A DNA stretch of 51,499 nt from an uncultured Porphyromonadaceae bacterium (lineage in GTDB: Bacteria > Bacteroidota > Bacteroidia > Bacteroidales > Muribaculaceae), in NCBI GenBank assembly GCA_900548975.1, contig URMS01000019.1, positions 1-51,499 of the forward strand, in the 5' to 3' direction. Below the pieces are notes generated by a model. That model saw only the letters and a program-made list of their open reading frames with translations. It ran no database searches and was not told the DNA's origin. The position numbers were made by a program, and so were the translations under genes. This document shows positions 8,569 to 16,670 of the stretch, in pieces (position 1 is the first letter of the stretch; every line of letters begins with the position of its first letter).

Positions 8569-9279
8569 CTATATGCGGTCGCGGCGCAGCAGCGACAGCA
8601 GGAAATAGAGCAGAATAGCCCACGAGAGGCCGGCAAGCCCGTAGATGATAACAAAGACAAGCGCCGCCACGATTATGACATAGCGGCAGAAATTCTCGCT
8701 GAAATCGAAATTCTTGAACTTGAGGGAGAACATCTTGAAACGTCCTACCATAGCCAGCGAGAGCAGCACTATGAGAATGACCATGATGGCGGTGCCGGGA
8801 TAGCCGTAGCGGCTTATCCAGCCGTAGACGCCGATCCAGAATATGGCGTTGGCCGGTATGGGAAGTCCGCGGAACGATGTTGTCTGCTCGGTATCGTTGT
8901 TGAACACGGCCAGACGCAGACCGCCGAACACCGGCAGCAGGAATGCCGCGAAACACAGCCACGGAGTGGCGCTGTACTGCAGCATGACATTGAGAACCAG
9001 CATGGCGGGCGCCACACCGAAGCTCACCATGTCGGAGAGCGAGTCGAGGTCTTTCCCGATATTCGAATAGGCCTTGAGCAGGCGTGCGCTCGCACCGTCG
9101 AGGAAATCGAAGACGGCAGCCGACGCTATCGCCACGATAGCCCATATTGCACCGTCGGCGCATCCGATCCGGCGCCCGACATTGAAGGCCATATACACCG
9201 CAACGCACCCCGACAGCATGTTGAGGCACGTCAAAGTGTTGGGAATGTATGATTTTATAGAGTGTCCGATGTTAGTCAT
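8569..9279 (-). CDS. pssA: CDP-diacylglycerol--serine O-phosphatidyltransferase
   Basis: Makes phosphatidylserine from CDP-diacylglycerol and serine in the inner membrane. The 236-residue product has six to eight hydrophobic helices and the complete CDP-alcohol phosphotransferase signature DGx2ARx8Gx3Dx3D, read here as DGASAR ... G ... D ... D around residues 59-82. The true start is the ATG at 9279 (MTNIGHSIKSYIPNTLTCLN); the reading frame is open further upstream but that part is antisense-like noise over psd. It follows psd after 5 bp, so substrate-producing and consuming enzymes are co-transcribed. Confidence 0.94.
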   Translation of the reverse strand: MTNIGHSIKSYIPNTLTCLNMLSGCVAVYMAFNVGRRIGCADGAIWAIVAIASAAVFDFLDGASARLLKAYSNIGKDLDSLSDMVSFGVAPAMLVLNVMLQYSATPWLCFAAFLLPVFGGLRLAVFNNDTEQTTSFRGLPIPANAIFWIGVYGWISRYGYPGTAIMVILIVLLSLAMVGRFKMFSLKFKNFDFSENFCRYVIIVAALVFVIIYGLAGLSWAILLYFLLSLLRRDRI

Positions 9280-9284
9280 GAAAC

Positions 9285-9971
9285 TTAGTTGTCGTGGGGA
9301 TGAAGTTTTGCCACTTCGGTGACACCGCCCATGGTCTTGTCGCCTATTTTCACAAGGACTTCGGTGCCGAGAGGCAGATAGAGGTCGACTCGCGAACCGA
9401 ATTTGATAAAGCCCATGTGAGCCTCGATAGAAGCCTCGTCGCCAGGATGGGCATAGGTGACGATACGCCGTGCCATCGCGCCGGCTATCTGGCGCATGAG
9501 CACGTTCTGCCCGGCGGGAGTGCGGATAACCACGGTGGAGCGCTCGTTCTCGGTACTCGACTTCGGCAGATAAGCCGCCATGAACCGGCCCGAGTGATGT
9601 CGCGAATACACCACCTCGCCGTCGACCGGAAACCAGTTGGCATGCACGTTGAGAATACTCATGAACACCGACAGCTGAATGCAACGGCAATGCAGATATT
9701 CGTCTTCGAAAGTTTCCTCGAGAGCCACCACCGTACCGTCGGCAGCCGACACCACGGTATTGACGGGATCGCCGGGAAATTCCCTGCGGGGCGAGCGGAA
9801 GAAGTTCACCACAAGAAGATAGAGCACAGCGCACACCGAGGTCGATACGATGGCCCATGTCAACGGACGCACCCATATCCACAAAGGCGCGTTGATTACT
9901 ACCAATATCGCAGCGAGCGATATCAGTATATTCGTTCCCTCATGGTGTATTTTATACTTCAGGTGTCGCAT
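9285..9971 (-). CDS. psd: Phosphatidylserine decarboxylase proenzyme
   Basis: Converts phosphatidylserine to phosphatidylethanolamine. The 228-residue proenzyme has two N-terminal membrane helices (about 13-60), VSAADGTV near 73, FMSILNVHANW near 101 and the self-cleavage site FGSRVD near its C-terminus; cleavage between Gly192 and Ser193 would generate the pyruvoyl group. This is the short PSD type common in Bacteroidetes. It is the first gene of a ten-gene minus-strand series and has a TAnnTTTG box just upstream. Confidence 0.95.
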   Translation of the reverse strand: MRHLKYKIHHEGTNILISLAAILVVINAPLWIWVRPLTWAIVSTSVCAVLYLLVVNFFRSPRREFPGDPVNTVVSAADGTVVALEETFEDEYLHCRCIQLSVFMSILNVHANWFPVDGEVVYSRHHSGRFMAAYLPKSSTENERSTVVIRTPAGQNVLMRQIAGAMARRIVTYAHPGDEASIEAHMGFIKFGSRVDLYLPLGTEVLVKIGDKTMGGVTEVAKLHPHDN

Positions 9972-9988
9972 TTTTATCTATACAAACG

Positions 9989-9996
9989 CAAAGGTA
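9989..9996 (-). promoter_or_regulatory. psd operon promoter (-7 box)
   Basis: TACCTTTG on the minus strand, 18 bp upstream of the psd ATG. No clear TTTG is seen at the -33 distance, so only the -7 element is supported. Confidence 0.6.
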
Positions 9997-10111
9997 ATAA
10001 AAAAATCTCACCGCAACAGCTTATAGCCGCCTAATTTTAACAAAAATATGCTAACACCCGACAGCGCATGCCGACCACCTAAACCGGCTCTGTCGCGGCC
10101 ACGCTGAAAAG

Positions 10112-10155
10112 CAGGGTGTTGCAGAACTGTCTGCGCCCAATTCTGCAACACCCTG
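10112..10155 (-). terminator. Hairpin terminator after glgB
   Basis: Perfect 15-bp arms CAGGGTGTTGCAGAA (10112-10126) and TTCTGCAACACCCTG (10141-10155) with a 14-nt loop, followed on the minus strand by CTTTTC. It lies 17 bp past the glgB stop. The T-run is short for so strong a stem. Confidence 0.75.
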
Positions 10156-10171
10156 TGAGATATGTGCGCTA

Positions 10172-12232
10172 TTATTTCTTTGCAGGCTTGCGGCCGCGGC
10201 GTGCCGGATGTTTGCGAAGCACCATAGCCGTGCGTGCCGGCAGATAGAGCATCAGGCGCTCGACGCCGGCAGGAGTATAGAGCGGGTCGGGCTGTGTGAA
10301 GTGCTCCACGCTGTCGTCGATGTTGCCGAAACCGCCGAAAGCGGCATCGTCGGTGCTGAAGACCACGCTGTAGACACCGCCGGGAGCAAGTATGCCGTAG
10401 TCGCCGAAGCTCTTGACCGGGTTGAAGTTGAACACGAACACCAGGTCACCGCGCATGAAGGCGAGCACCTGGTCATCGTCCTTCTCCCACAGCTTGCGGA
10501 TAGGTTTGGCCTGGAAGTTGTGAATGCGGCTCACAAGTTCGATCATGGCGTTGTCGAAGGCGTTGAGGAAACGGTACTTGAGGTCTTCGCGGTCCACGAG
10601 ATCCCACTGGCGCCGGGCATACTTGTAGCTCCAGCCGTTGCCCTCGCGGGGGAAGTCGATCCACTCGGGATGGCCGAACTCGTTGCCCATAAAATTGAGG
10701 TAGCCGCCGTTGATGGTCGCGAGCGTCACAAGGCGTATCATCTTGTGAAGGGCCATCCCGCGGGCCACAGTGCCGTCGTTGTCGCCCACCATCATGTGCC
10801 AGTACATGGCGGCATCTATAAGACGGAAAATCACCGTCTTGTCGCCCACAAGCGCCTGATCGTGACTCTCTACATACGATATGGTCTTTTCGTCGGCACG
10901 GCGGTTGGTAAGCTCCCAGAAAATAGATGTCGGATGCCAGTCCTCGTCCTTCTTCTCTTTCAGAGTCTTGATCCAGTAGTCGGGAATACCCATGGCCATG
11001 CGGTAGTCGAAACCGATGCCGCCGTCGCGGAAGGGTATGGCCAGACCGGGCATGCCGCTCATTTCCTCGGCGATGGTGATGGCCGAGGGCTTAATTTCGT
11101 GGATGAGCTTGTTGGCGAGGGTGAGATAAACTATCGCATCCACATCCTGACCGCCGTCGTAGTAGTCGGCATAGCTGCCGAAAGCCTTACCGAGACCGTG
11201 GTCGTAGTAAAGCATGGATGTGACGCCGTCGAAGCGGAAGCCGTCGAAGTGGTATTCCTCGAGCCAGTACTTGCAGTTGGACAGCAGGAAGTGCAGCACT
11301 TCATTCTTGCCGTAGTCGAAGCACAGGGAGTCCCATGCGGGATGCTCGCGGCGTCCCGGATCGGCGTGGAAGTACTGGAACTGAGTGCCGTCGAGGCGCC
11401 CGATGCCCTCATTCTCGTTCTTCACGGCATGAGAGTGCACTATATCCATTATCACGGCTATACCGAGTTTGTGGGCTTCGTTGATAAGTTTCTTCAGGTC
11501 CTCGGGCGTGCCGAAGCGGCTCGAGGCGGCGAAGAAATTCGACACATGATAGCCGAAGGAGCCGTAGTAGGGATGCTCCTGTATGGCCATTATCTGTATG
11601 GCATTGTAGCCGTCGGCAGCGATGCGGGGCAGCACGAGCCGGCGGAATTCGTCGTAAGTGCCCACGCCCTCGGTCTGCTGGGCCATGCCTATGTGGCACT
11701 CGTAGATGAGCAGAGGCGATGTATCGGGCTCGAAGCCCTTGTCGGTCCAGCGGAAAGCCCGCTCGGGCACATGTATCTGAGCCGAGAAGATAGCCGTGTC
11801 GGGGTCCTGCATCACACGGTCGGCATAGGCGGGGATGCGCTCTGCGCTGCCGCCGGGCCAGGTCACGCGCATCTTGTAGAGCTGACCGTTGTTCATGGCA
11901 TCGGCCGGGAAGGTTCCTTCCCAAACGCCCGGTTCGCCGCCTTCGACCTTATGCAGGGAGTACTCGGAGCGCGGTTCCCAGCCCGAGAAATCGCCCACAA
12001 GTGTAATGGATGTGGCATTCGGCGCCCATTCGCGGAACACCCACGAGCCGTCGGCATTGCGGTGCAGCCCGAAATATTTGTGAGCATTGGCGAAGTCGAC
12101 CAGCGACAGGTGTCCGCCCAGGAGTTCGCGTTCCTTGCGTATGGCGTCGGCATGACGGCCCTCTATCGCAGGTGCGTAGGGTTCGAGCCACGGATCGTTT
12201 TTGAGTATGTTAAGTTTGCGTTTGCGTGCCAT
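10172..12232 (-). CDS. glgB: 1,4-alpha-glucan branching enzyme
   Basis: Introduces alpha-1,6 branches into glycogen. The 686-residue protein is of the eukaryotic-like GH13_8 type: a CBM48 domain (VFREWAPNATSITLVGDFSGW, residues 65-85 region), the catalytic barrel with DIVHSH near 263, the nucleophile Asp335 in GFRFDG, the acid Glu389 in IAEEMSG and the transition-state Asp458 in ESHDQ, and a C-terminal beta domain. A lysine/arginine-rich tail ends the protein. No other glycogen genes are in the window. It is the last gene of the mscL-to-glgB run and starts 7 bp after the unknown gene. Confidence 0.96.
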   Translation of the reverse strand: MARKRKLNILKNDPWLEPYAPAIEGRHADAIRKERELLGGHLSLVDFANAHKYFGLHRNADGSWVFREWAPNATSITLVGDFSGWEPRSEYSLHKVEGGEPGVWEGTFPADAMNNGQLYKMRVTWPGGSAERIPAYADRVMQDPDTAIFSAQIHVPERAFRWTDKGFEPDTSPLLIYECHIGMAQQTEGVGTYDEFRRLVLPRIAADGYNAIQIMAIQEHPYYGSFGYHVSNFFAASSRFGTPEDLKKLINEAHKLGIAVIMDIVHSHAVKNENEGIGRLDGTQFQYFHADPGRREHPAWDSLCFDYGKNEVLHFLLSNCKYWLEEYHFDGFRFDGVTSMLYYDHGLGKAFGSYADYYDGGQDVDAIVYLTLANKLIHEIKPSAITIAEEMSGMPGLAIPFRDGGIGFDYRMAMGIPDYWIKTLKEKKDEDWHPTSIFWELTNRRADEKTISYVESHDQALVGDKTVIFRLIDAAMYWHMMVGDNDGTVARGMALHKMIRLVTLATINGGYLNFMGNEFGHPEWIDFPREGNGWSYKYARRQWDLVDREDLKYRFLNAFDNAMIELVSRIHNFQAKPIRKLWEKDDDQVLAFMRGDLVFVFNFNPVKSFGDYGILAPGGVYSVVFSTDDAAFGGFGNIDDSVEHFTQPDPLYTPAGVERLMLYLPARTAMVLRKHPARRGRKPAKK

Positions 12233-12239
12233 ATCTTCA

Positions 12240-13535
12240 TTAATTATAATGTTTATAAATTTTAACGTCGATGCAGGAGGACCCGAACGGATCGGCTTTC
12301 GACAGATTCAGTTCGAGTGTGAGCCGCAGACCATCGGAGAGAAGCGCCGAATATTTGTTTTTACGCTCCATCTTCAGGTCCATGCCATTCTTCCTCAACG
12401 TTTCTAACAACCGCACAAAATATTTTGTCAGTTCTTTATTCAGTTTTTTATCGGAAATCCGGTTAGTCCCGGTGCAATCCGCATAAAAATACAAGTTTGC
12501 GTAGATCGAAATTTTTTCGTTAGTCTCGTACAGCAGATGCAGGTTTGCGCCGGGCAGACGCGTTTTCAAAGCGACAGTGGCGCCGTCGGCCTCTATCCTG
12601 TCGGGCAATTCAAAGCCGGCATTGAGATATATGTCGGTCCATAAGCCCGAACCGGCATATTTATACAGTCCCTCGAATCCTATTTTTTCATTGACAAGTG
12701 CCTGCATCAGCTGCTTGTCGGTACTGTTCCAGGCGAGATGCGCCAGTCCGAAAGGATGTCTGACTATTTCGGCCGGATCGGCAATCTCAAAGTTCCTGTA
12801 TGGCAAATCGTATCTGAACGCTGTGCCGCCGGTAGTGCTGCCGTAGGCTCCGATCGAAAGCGAAGAGCGGTCGACCTTTTCGACAGGCTCCGGAAACAAC
12901 GACGACCGGCTCTTTACCTTTGTACTATTCATGTCGCCATTACCCTTCGCAGACTTCACGCCACGGTGAGTACGGCAATAATCATAGTAAGCTACTCCGG
13001 GGAACTTGCCTATACCTTTGTCAAAAATTTCGGAAAAGATATCGCACGAAGGATACGGGGCGGCAAGAGCGACACCGTTGACGGTGATTTTTTTAACAGG
13101 GAAAGTCTCCAGAACCGATACGTTGAGAGCCTCGTTCCGCACAGGGCTTTTCATGGCTTCGTCGCGGGAGATACGGCCCGGAGCGGCATATCCTTTCCTG
13201 AGGTCGAACAGGAGCATACCATCGCCGACACTTTCGCATGGCAGGGTAAGCGTCTTGAAGTAAGATGACGGACTGTCCAGACTTATTACTATACTGCCGT
13301 CTTTGCGCTCCGGTATTTTTTCAGACGCTGCCAGTATTCCCCTGATTCCCATATCGGAAAAACCGAACGAGAAAGACCATGGCTCGCTGAAGACGCCGTA
13401 CTCGCGCCCGGGATCCACCATGTAGGAGCCGTCGCTGAGGTCGGTGACAGTGATTTCAGCCGCCGATCTGACGAAACAGAGAAGGAGTAACGGGAAAAAT
13501 ACCGCCAGTCTGATATTTCGCGACAATGCTCTCAT
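12240..13535 (-). CDS. Exported protein of unknown function
   Basis: I do not recognise this 431-residue protein. It has a clear signal peptide (basic start MRALSRNIR, hydrophobic core FFPLLLLCF, cleavage near SAAEIT at 25-27), no later transmembrane segment, and alternating beta-prone stretches such as ITVTDLSDGSYMVD and SIVISLDS, so it is likely periplasmic or secreted. A basic low-complexity link (about 205-225) separates two halves. Its codons look more A/T-rich than those of its neighbours (many TTT, AAA and ATA), which may point to fast evolution or transfer. It fits tightly between rnhA (6 bp) and glgB (7 bp). Confidence 0.8.
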   Translation of the reverse strand: MRALSRNIRLAVFFPLLLLCFVRSAAEITVTDLSDGSYMVDPGREYGVFSEPWSFSFGFSDMGIRGILAASEKIPERKDGSIVISLDSPSSYFKTLTLPCESVGDGMLLFDLRKGYAAPGRISRDEAMKSPVRNEALNVSVLETFPVKKITVNGVALAAPYPSCDIFSEIFDKGIGKFPGVAYYDYCRTHRGVKSAKGNGDMNSTKVKSRSSLFPEPVEKVDRSSLSIGAYGSTTGGTAFRYDLPYRNFEIADPAEIVRHPFGLAHLAWNSTDKQLMQALVNEKIGFEGLYKYAGSGLWTDIYLNAGFELPDRIEADGATVALKTRLPGANLHLLYETNEKISIYANLYFYADCTGTNRISDKKLNKELTKYFVRLLETLRKNGMDLKMERKNKYSALLSDGLRLTLELNLSKADPFGSSCIDVKIYKHYN

Positions 13536-13541
13536 ATCAGT

Positions 13542-14204
13542 TTATTTACGGCCGAAATCGGCCGGTATCTCGCCCCATTCTTCGGTTTTCCACTTCAGAA
13601 TAGGGTTCTCGATCTTGTTATGCGCAAGCCAGGTGTCGGCGCGGCGCAGCAGTTCGAGGGTGGCCTCCGTACGCGGCTCGCGCTGTAGCGTGGTGCGCGA
13701 TGCTCCCCGCCGCAGCCATGCGAAGGTATTCTTCGAATCGGTGTATATCGGGGTGGTGGTGTCGCCGTTCTTTTTCAGGAGGGCCGCCACGTGTATTAAC
13801 GCCAGATACTCGGCAATGTTGTTTGTGCCGTAGAGCGGCGTCTTGTCGCCGACGTGGAACAGCTCCTCGCCGGTGCTCACGCGCACTCCGCGGTATTCCA
13901 TCGGGCCCGGATTGGCCGAGCAGGCTCCGTCGACAGCGATGGCATCGAGCCTTATACCGGGGTGTGAAGGCGGACGGTAGGCCGGGGCCTTGTGGGGCAG
14001 CACTGCGTCGGGGGTGTGCGTAAGTATGCTGCGGATGATGCCGAGCTGATCGGAGGTGCGGCCGCGGTATGCCGCGACAGCCTCGTCGGCCGTCTTGAAA
14101 CTCTTGAAGCGAGCGCCCGGGAAATGGTCGATCTGCAGCTGGCATTCCTCCCAGCTGTCGTAGACACCGGGCTCGCGGCCTTCCCAGACTACGTAGTATT
14201 TCAT
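13542..14204 (-). CDS. Ribonuclease H with N-terminal viroplasmin domain
   Basis: Removes RNA from RNA/DNA hybrids. The 220-residue protein has a viroplasmin (caulimovirus-type) hybrid-binding domain at 1-50, starting KYYVVWEGREPGVYDSWEEC, and an RNase HI domain from about residue 85. All four catalytic acidic residues are visible: Asp92 in VDGACSANPG, Glu132 in NNIAEYLAL, Asp156 in IYTDSKN and Asp216 in IPADFGRK. It lies one base after the ald stop and 6 bp before the next gene. Confidence 0.93.
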   Translation of the reverse strand: MKYYVVWEGREPGVYDSWEECQLQIDHFPGARFKSFKTADEAVAAYRGRTSDQLGIIRSILTHTPDAVLPHKAPAYRPPSHPGIRLDAIAVDGACSANPGPMEYRGVRVSTGEELFHVGDKTPLYGTNNIAEYLALIHVAALLKKNGDTTTPIYTDSKNTFAWLRRGASRTTLQREPRTEATLELLRRADTWLAHNKIENPILKWKTEEWGEIPADFGRK

Positions 14205-14205
14205 A

Positions 14206-15384
14206 TCAGGAGAACTGCAGGAATAAGTTTATGTCGACACTGCGCAGACCGGCCACGCGGGCCACAGTCGGATTCACGCATTTGCCCAGGAAGGTATAGG
14301 CGGCTTTGCGCAGGCCGTCCTTCAGCTTGAGGGCATTTGCCACGCCGTCGCACACCATCAGATCGTCGAGCATGGTTACAAAGGTGTTGCTCAGAGCCAT
14401 GGCCACGGTGCGGGGCACGGCATTGCCGGCATTGATATAGCACAGACGCGTAGGTTCGGTCACCGAGTTGTCGGACGGCGAGGCCAGGTCGAGGTCGACT
14501 ACCGGCAGCGAGGGGAAAGCCGAGCCGGGAGAAGACGTGAGATCGAAGCATATGACCCCGCGCTTCATCAGCCCCACCATGTCGCAGCCCACAACGCCGC
14601 AGCGCGGCATGGTGTCGGTTGCCACGACAATATCGGCCGAGCGCAGGCCGTTCTCGAACACGCGCGGATGCATCGACGAGCATATGGCACCCGGGCCGAG
14701 CATGGCCGAAGCCTCGCGCATGCGGTACACATTGTCATCGAAAATACGCACTATCGCCCCCATACCGATGGCGCCTTTGGCGGCGGCCACGGCAGCCATG
14801 TCGGAGCCTATGACCATGACCTCGCACGGCACCACTCCGGCCACACCGCCCAGCAGTATGCCCTTGCCGTGCACGGCATCGGCCAACAGCGACGATGCTA
14901 TGGCAATGGCCGCGCGGCCGTCGATTTCGTGCAGTATGTCGGCAAAAGGACGGTGCCCGGCCTCGTCGCAGATGAGTTCGAGCGCAAGGGCAATGACATG
15001 GCGCTCTACGAGTGTGCGGATGGTCTCGCGGTCGGTCTCGCGGTTGTGGATAAACGACAGCAGCAGCGCCCCGCGCTTCATACGCCGGGCATCGGCCACA
15101 TCCATTGGCGGAAGATAGACCACGATGTCGGCGGCGAGAGCCTCGGCGCGCTCCGTTATCTCGACACCGCAGCGGGCATAGGCGGCGTCGCTGTAGTGTA
15201 TGTACTCCGCGGCGCCTTTTTCCATCTTCACACAGAAGCCGCGCGACACAAGCATGCCGGCGCCTTCGGGCGTGAGGGGAAAACGATGCTCCACAACACC
15301 GCTTGCGGCAGGCAGCCCAATGACCACACTGCGCTTGCCTGTGGTAGCACTCAGCAACTCTTCCAATGGTACAGGAGCGTTCAT
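14206..15384 (-). CDS. Alanine dehydrogenase / PNT-family dehydrogenase
   Basis: A 392-residue member of the alanine dehydrogenase / pyridine nucleotide transhydrogenase family, which oxidises L-alanine to pyruvate and ammonia with NAD+. Seen: an N-terminal extension typical of the Bacteroidetes form, EHRFPLTPEGAGMLVSRGF (substrate Arg), LSFIHNRE, ELICDEAGHRPF, a nucleotide-binding strand VMVIGSDMAAVAAAKGA and the downstream Asp in VRIFDD, and PRTVAMALSNTF near the end. The glycine-rich loop reads GSDMAAV in place of the usual GxGxxG, so coenzyme binding may be altered. It sits between aroK (13 bp) and rnhA (1 bp). Confidence 0.8.
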   Translation of the reverse strand: MNAPVPLEELLSATTGKRSVVIGLPAASGVVEHRFPLTPEGAGMLVSRGFCVKMEKGAAEYIHYSDAAYARCGVEITERAEALAADIVVYLPPMDVADARRMKRGALLLSFIHNRETDRETIRTLVERHVIALALELICDEAGHRPFADILHEIDGRAAIAIASSLLADAVHGKGILLGGVAGVVPCEVMVIGSDMAAVAAAKGAIGMGAIVRIFDDNVYRMREASAMLGPGAICSSMHPRVFENGLRSADIVVATDTMPRCGVVGCDMVGLMKRGVICFDLTSSPGSAFPSLPVVDLDLASPSDNSVTEPTRLCYINAGNAVPRTVAMALSNTFVTMLDDLMVCDGVANALKLKDGLRKAAYTFLGKCVNPTVARVAGLRSVDINLFLQFS

Positions 15385-15397
15385 AGCATCAGGGTAA

Positions 15398-15937
15398 TTA
15401 TTGATTTCTCAGGAAAGTGCAGATAAAACGTCGCGCACTATTATCGATTTCGGCTTCGGTGTCGAGATGCGAGCTGTCGAAGACGGCGTGTGCGCGGCTG
15501 TAATAAGGCTCGCGCACCGCCATAAGGCTCTCTACTTTTGCACGGAGCGCCTCAGGTTGTCCGAGCAGGGCGTCGATTACCGGACGCTGGCCCGGCGCAA
15601 GAGCCAGACGCTCCAGAGTGATGTCGATATCTGCGCGGAGCCATACCACGGTGCCGGCCGCCAGCATGGCGTCCATGGCGCCGCGGCGGCACGGCGTACC
15701 ACCGCCGCAGGCAACCACGGCATCGGTGGCGCACAAATCCTCAAGGACATCGGATTCCAGGGCACGGAAAGCGTCCTCGCCGTCCTGGGCGAAAATGGCG
15801 GGTATACTCTTCCCCGCGCGCGCTTCGATGGCGGCATCAAGATCCACATAACACCTCGACGGCTCACGATCGGCCAGGGCATGCAGCAAAGTGCTCTTGC
15901 CGCATGCCATGAAACCGATGAGAAACAGTGGCCGCAT
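15398..15937 (-). CDS. aroK: Shikimate kinase
   Basis: Phosphorylates shikimate to shikimate 3-phosphate in the chorismate pathway. The 179-residue product has the P-loop GFMACGKST at 8-16, the shikimate-binding VDLDAAIE near 31, the conserved FRALESDVL and GGGTP near 78, and the lid RPVIDALL. Length and motif order are normal. It lies 12 bp after mscL. Confidence 0.94.
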   Translation of the reverse strand: MRPLFLIGFMACGKSTLLHALADREPSRCYVDLDAAIEARAGKSIPAIFAQDGEDAFRALESDVLEDLCATDAVVACGGGTPCRRGAMDAMLAAGTVVWLRADIDITLERLALAPGQRPVIDALLGQPEALRAKVESLMAVREPYYSRAHAVFDSSHLDTEAEIDNSARRFICTFLRNQ

Positions 15938-15949
15938 CTGCCGGGCGAA

Positions 15950-16393
15950 TTACTGTTTTTTCTCGAAATCCTTGCGGAGAAGATCGCGGATTTCGGTAAG
16001 AAGTTCTTCCTGTGTGGGACCGGCAGGCGCGGCAGGCTCGGGCGCAGCTTCTGGCTCGGGTTTACGGCTGAGCTTGTTGATGAATTTTATCGCCACGAAA
16101 ATACAGAAAGCGATGATGAGGAAATCGACAATAGTCTGCACGAAAGCGCCCCATGTCACGGCCACTTCTGGAGTGATGATTTCGGTACCCTGGGTCACAC
16201 CTTCCTTAATGACCCACTTGTACTCGGAGAAGTTGGTGCCTCCGGTGATAACGCCGATCACAGGCATGATGATGTCGTTGACAAGTGAGGTGACGATCTT
16301 ACCGAAAGCGGCACCGATGATAACACCGACGGCCATGTCGACGACATTGCCTCTCATTGCGAATTCCTTGAACTCATTCAGAAACTTTTTCAT
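15950..16393 (-). CDS. mscL: Large-conductance mechanosensitive channel MscL
   Basis: Opens under membrane tension to release solutes on hypo-osmotic shock. The 147-residue protein has FKEFAMRGNVVDMAVGVIIG at the N-terminus with the pore-lining first helix (about 14-45), a second helix (about 83-107) and a cytoplasmic bundle. The linker before the bundle is rich in Pro, Ala and Glu (KPEPEAAPEPAAPAGP). It is the first gene of the six-gene series to glgB and has its own promoter 96 bp upstream. Confidence 0.97.
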   Translation of the reverse strand: MKKFLNEFKEFAMRGNVVDMAVGVIIGAAFGKIVTSLVNDIIMPVIGVITGGTNFSEYKWVIKEGVTQGTEIITPEVAVTWGAFVQTIVDFLIIAFCIFVAIKFINKLSRKPEPEAAPEPAAPAGPTQEELLTEIRDLLRKDFEKKQ

Positions 16394-16488
16394 ATCTTAT
16401 GCTTAATTATAATCATGTTTAAAACCAACTCGCAGGCGTCATGGTTGAGTGTAGACAGAGAATAAAACATAAAGACCGCCCAACAGCG

Positions 16489-16496
16489 CAAATTTA
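16489..16496 (-). promoter_or_regulatory. mscL operon promoter (-7 box)
   Basis: TAAATTTG on the minus strand, 96 bp upstream of the mscL ATG, in an AT-rich gap divergent from gapA. No convincing -33 TTTG at the usual distance. Confidence 0.55.
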
Positions 16497-16554
16497 ACAA
16501 AAGTTTTGAAAATAAAAAAAACTTGCATATGCATGAAATACCGAAATTTTTCAT

Positions 16555-16562
16555 TAATTTTG
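16555..16562 (+). promoter_or_regulatory. gapA promoter (-7 box)
   Basis: TAATTTTG on the plus strand, giving a leader of about 100 nt before the gapA ATG at 16671. It diverges from the mscL box 59 bp away. Confidence 0.55.
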
Positions 16563-16670
16563 CGCCGAATAAAAAAGGCTATGCGGGCGTTGGCCCGCCA
16601 GGTCAGCGTAAAACACAGTGTAATACTCATATACCGGCACATAACACAACCCAATATTCAATATACTACT

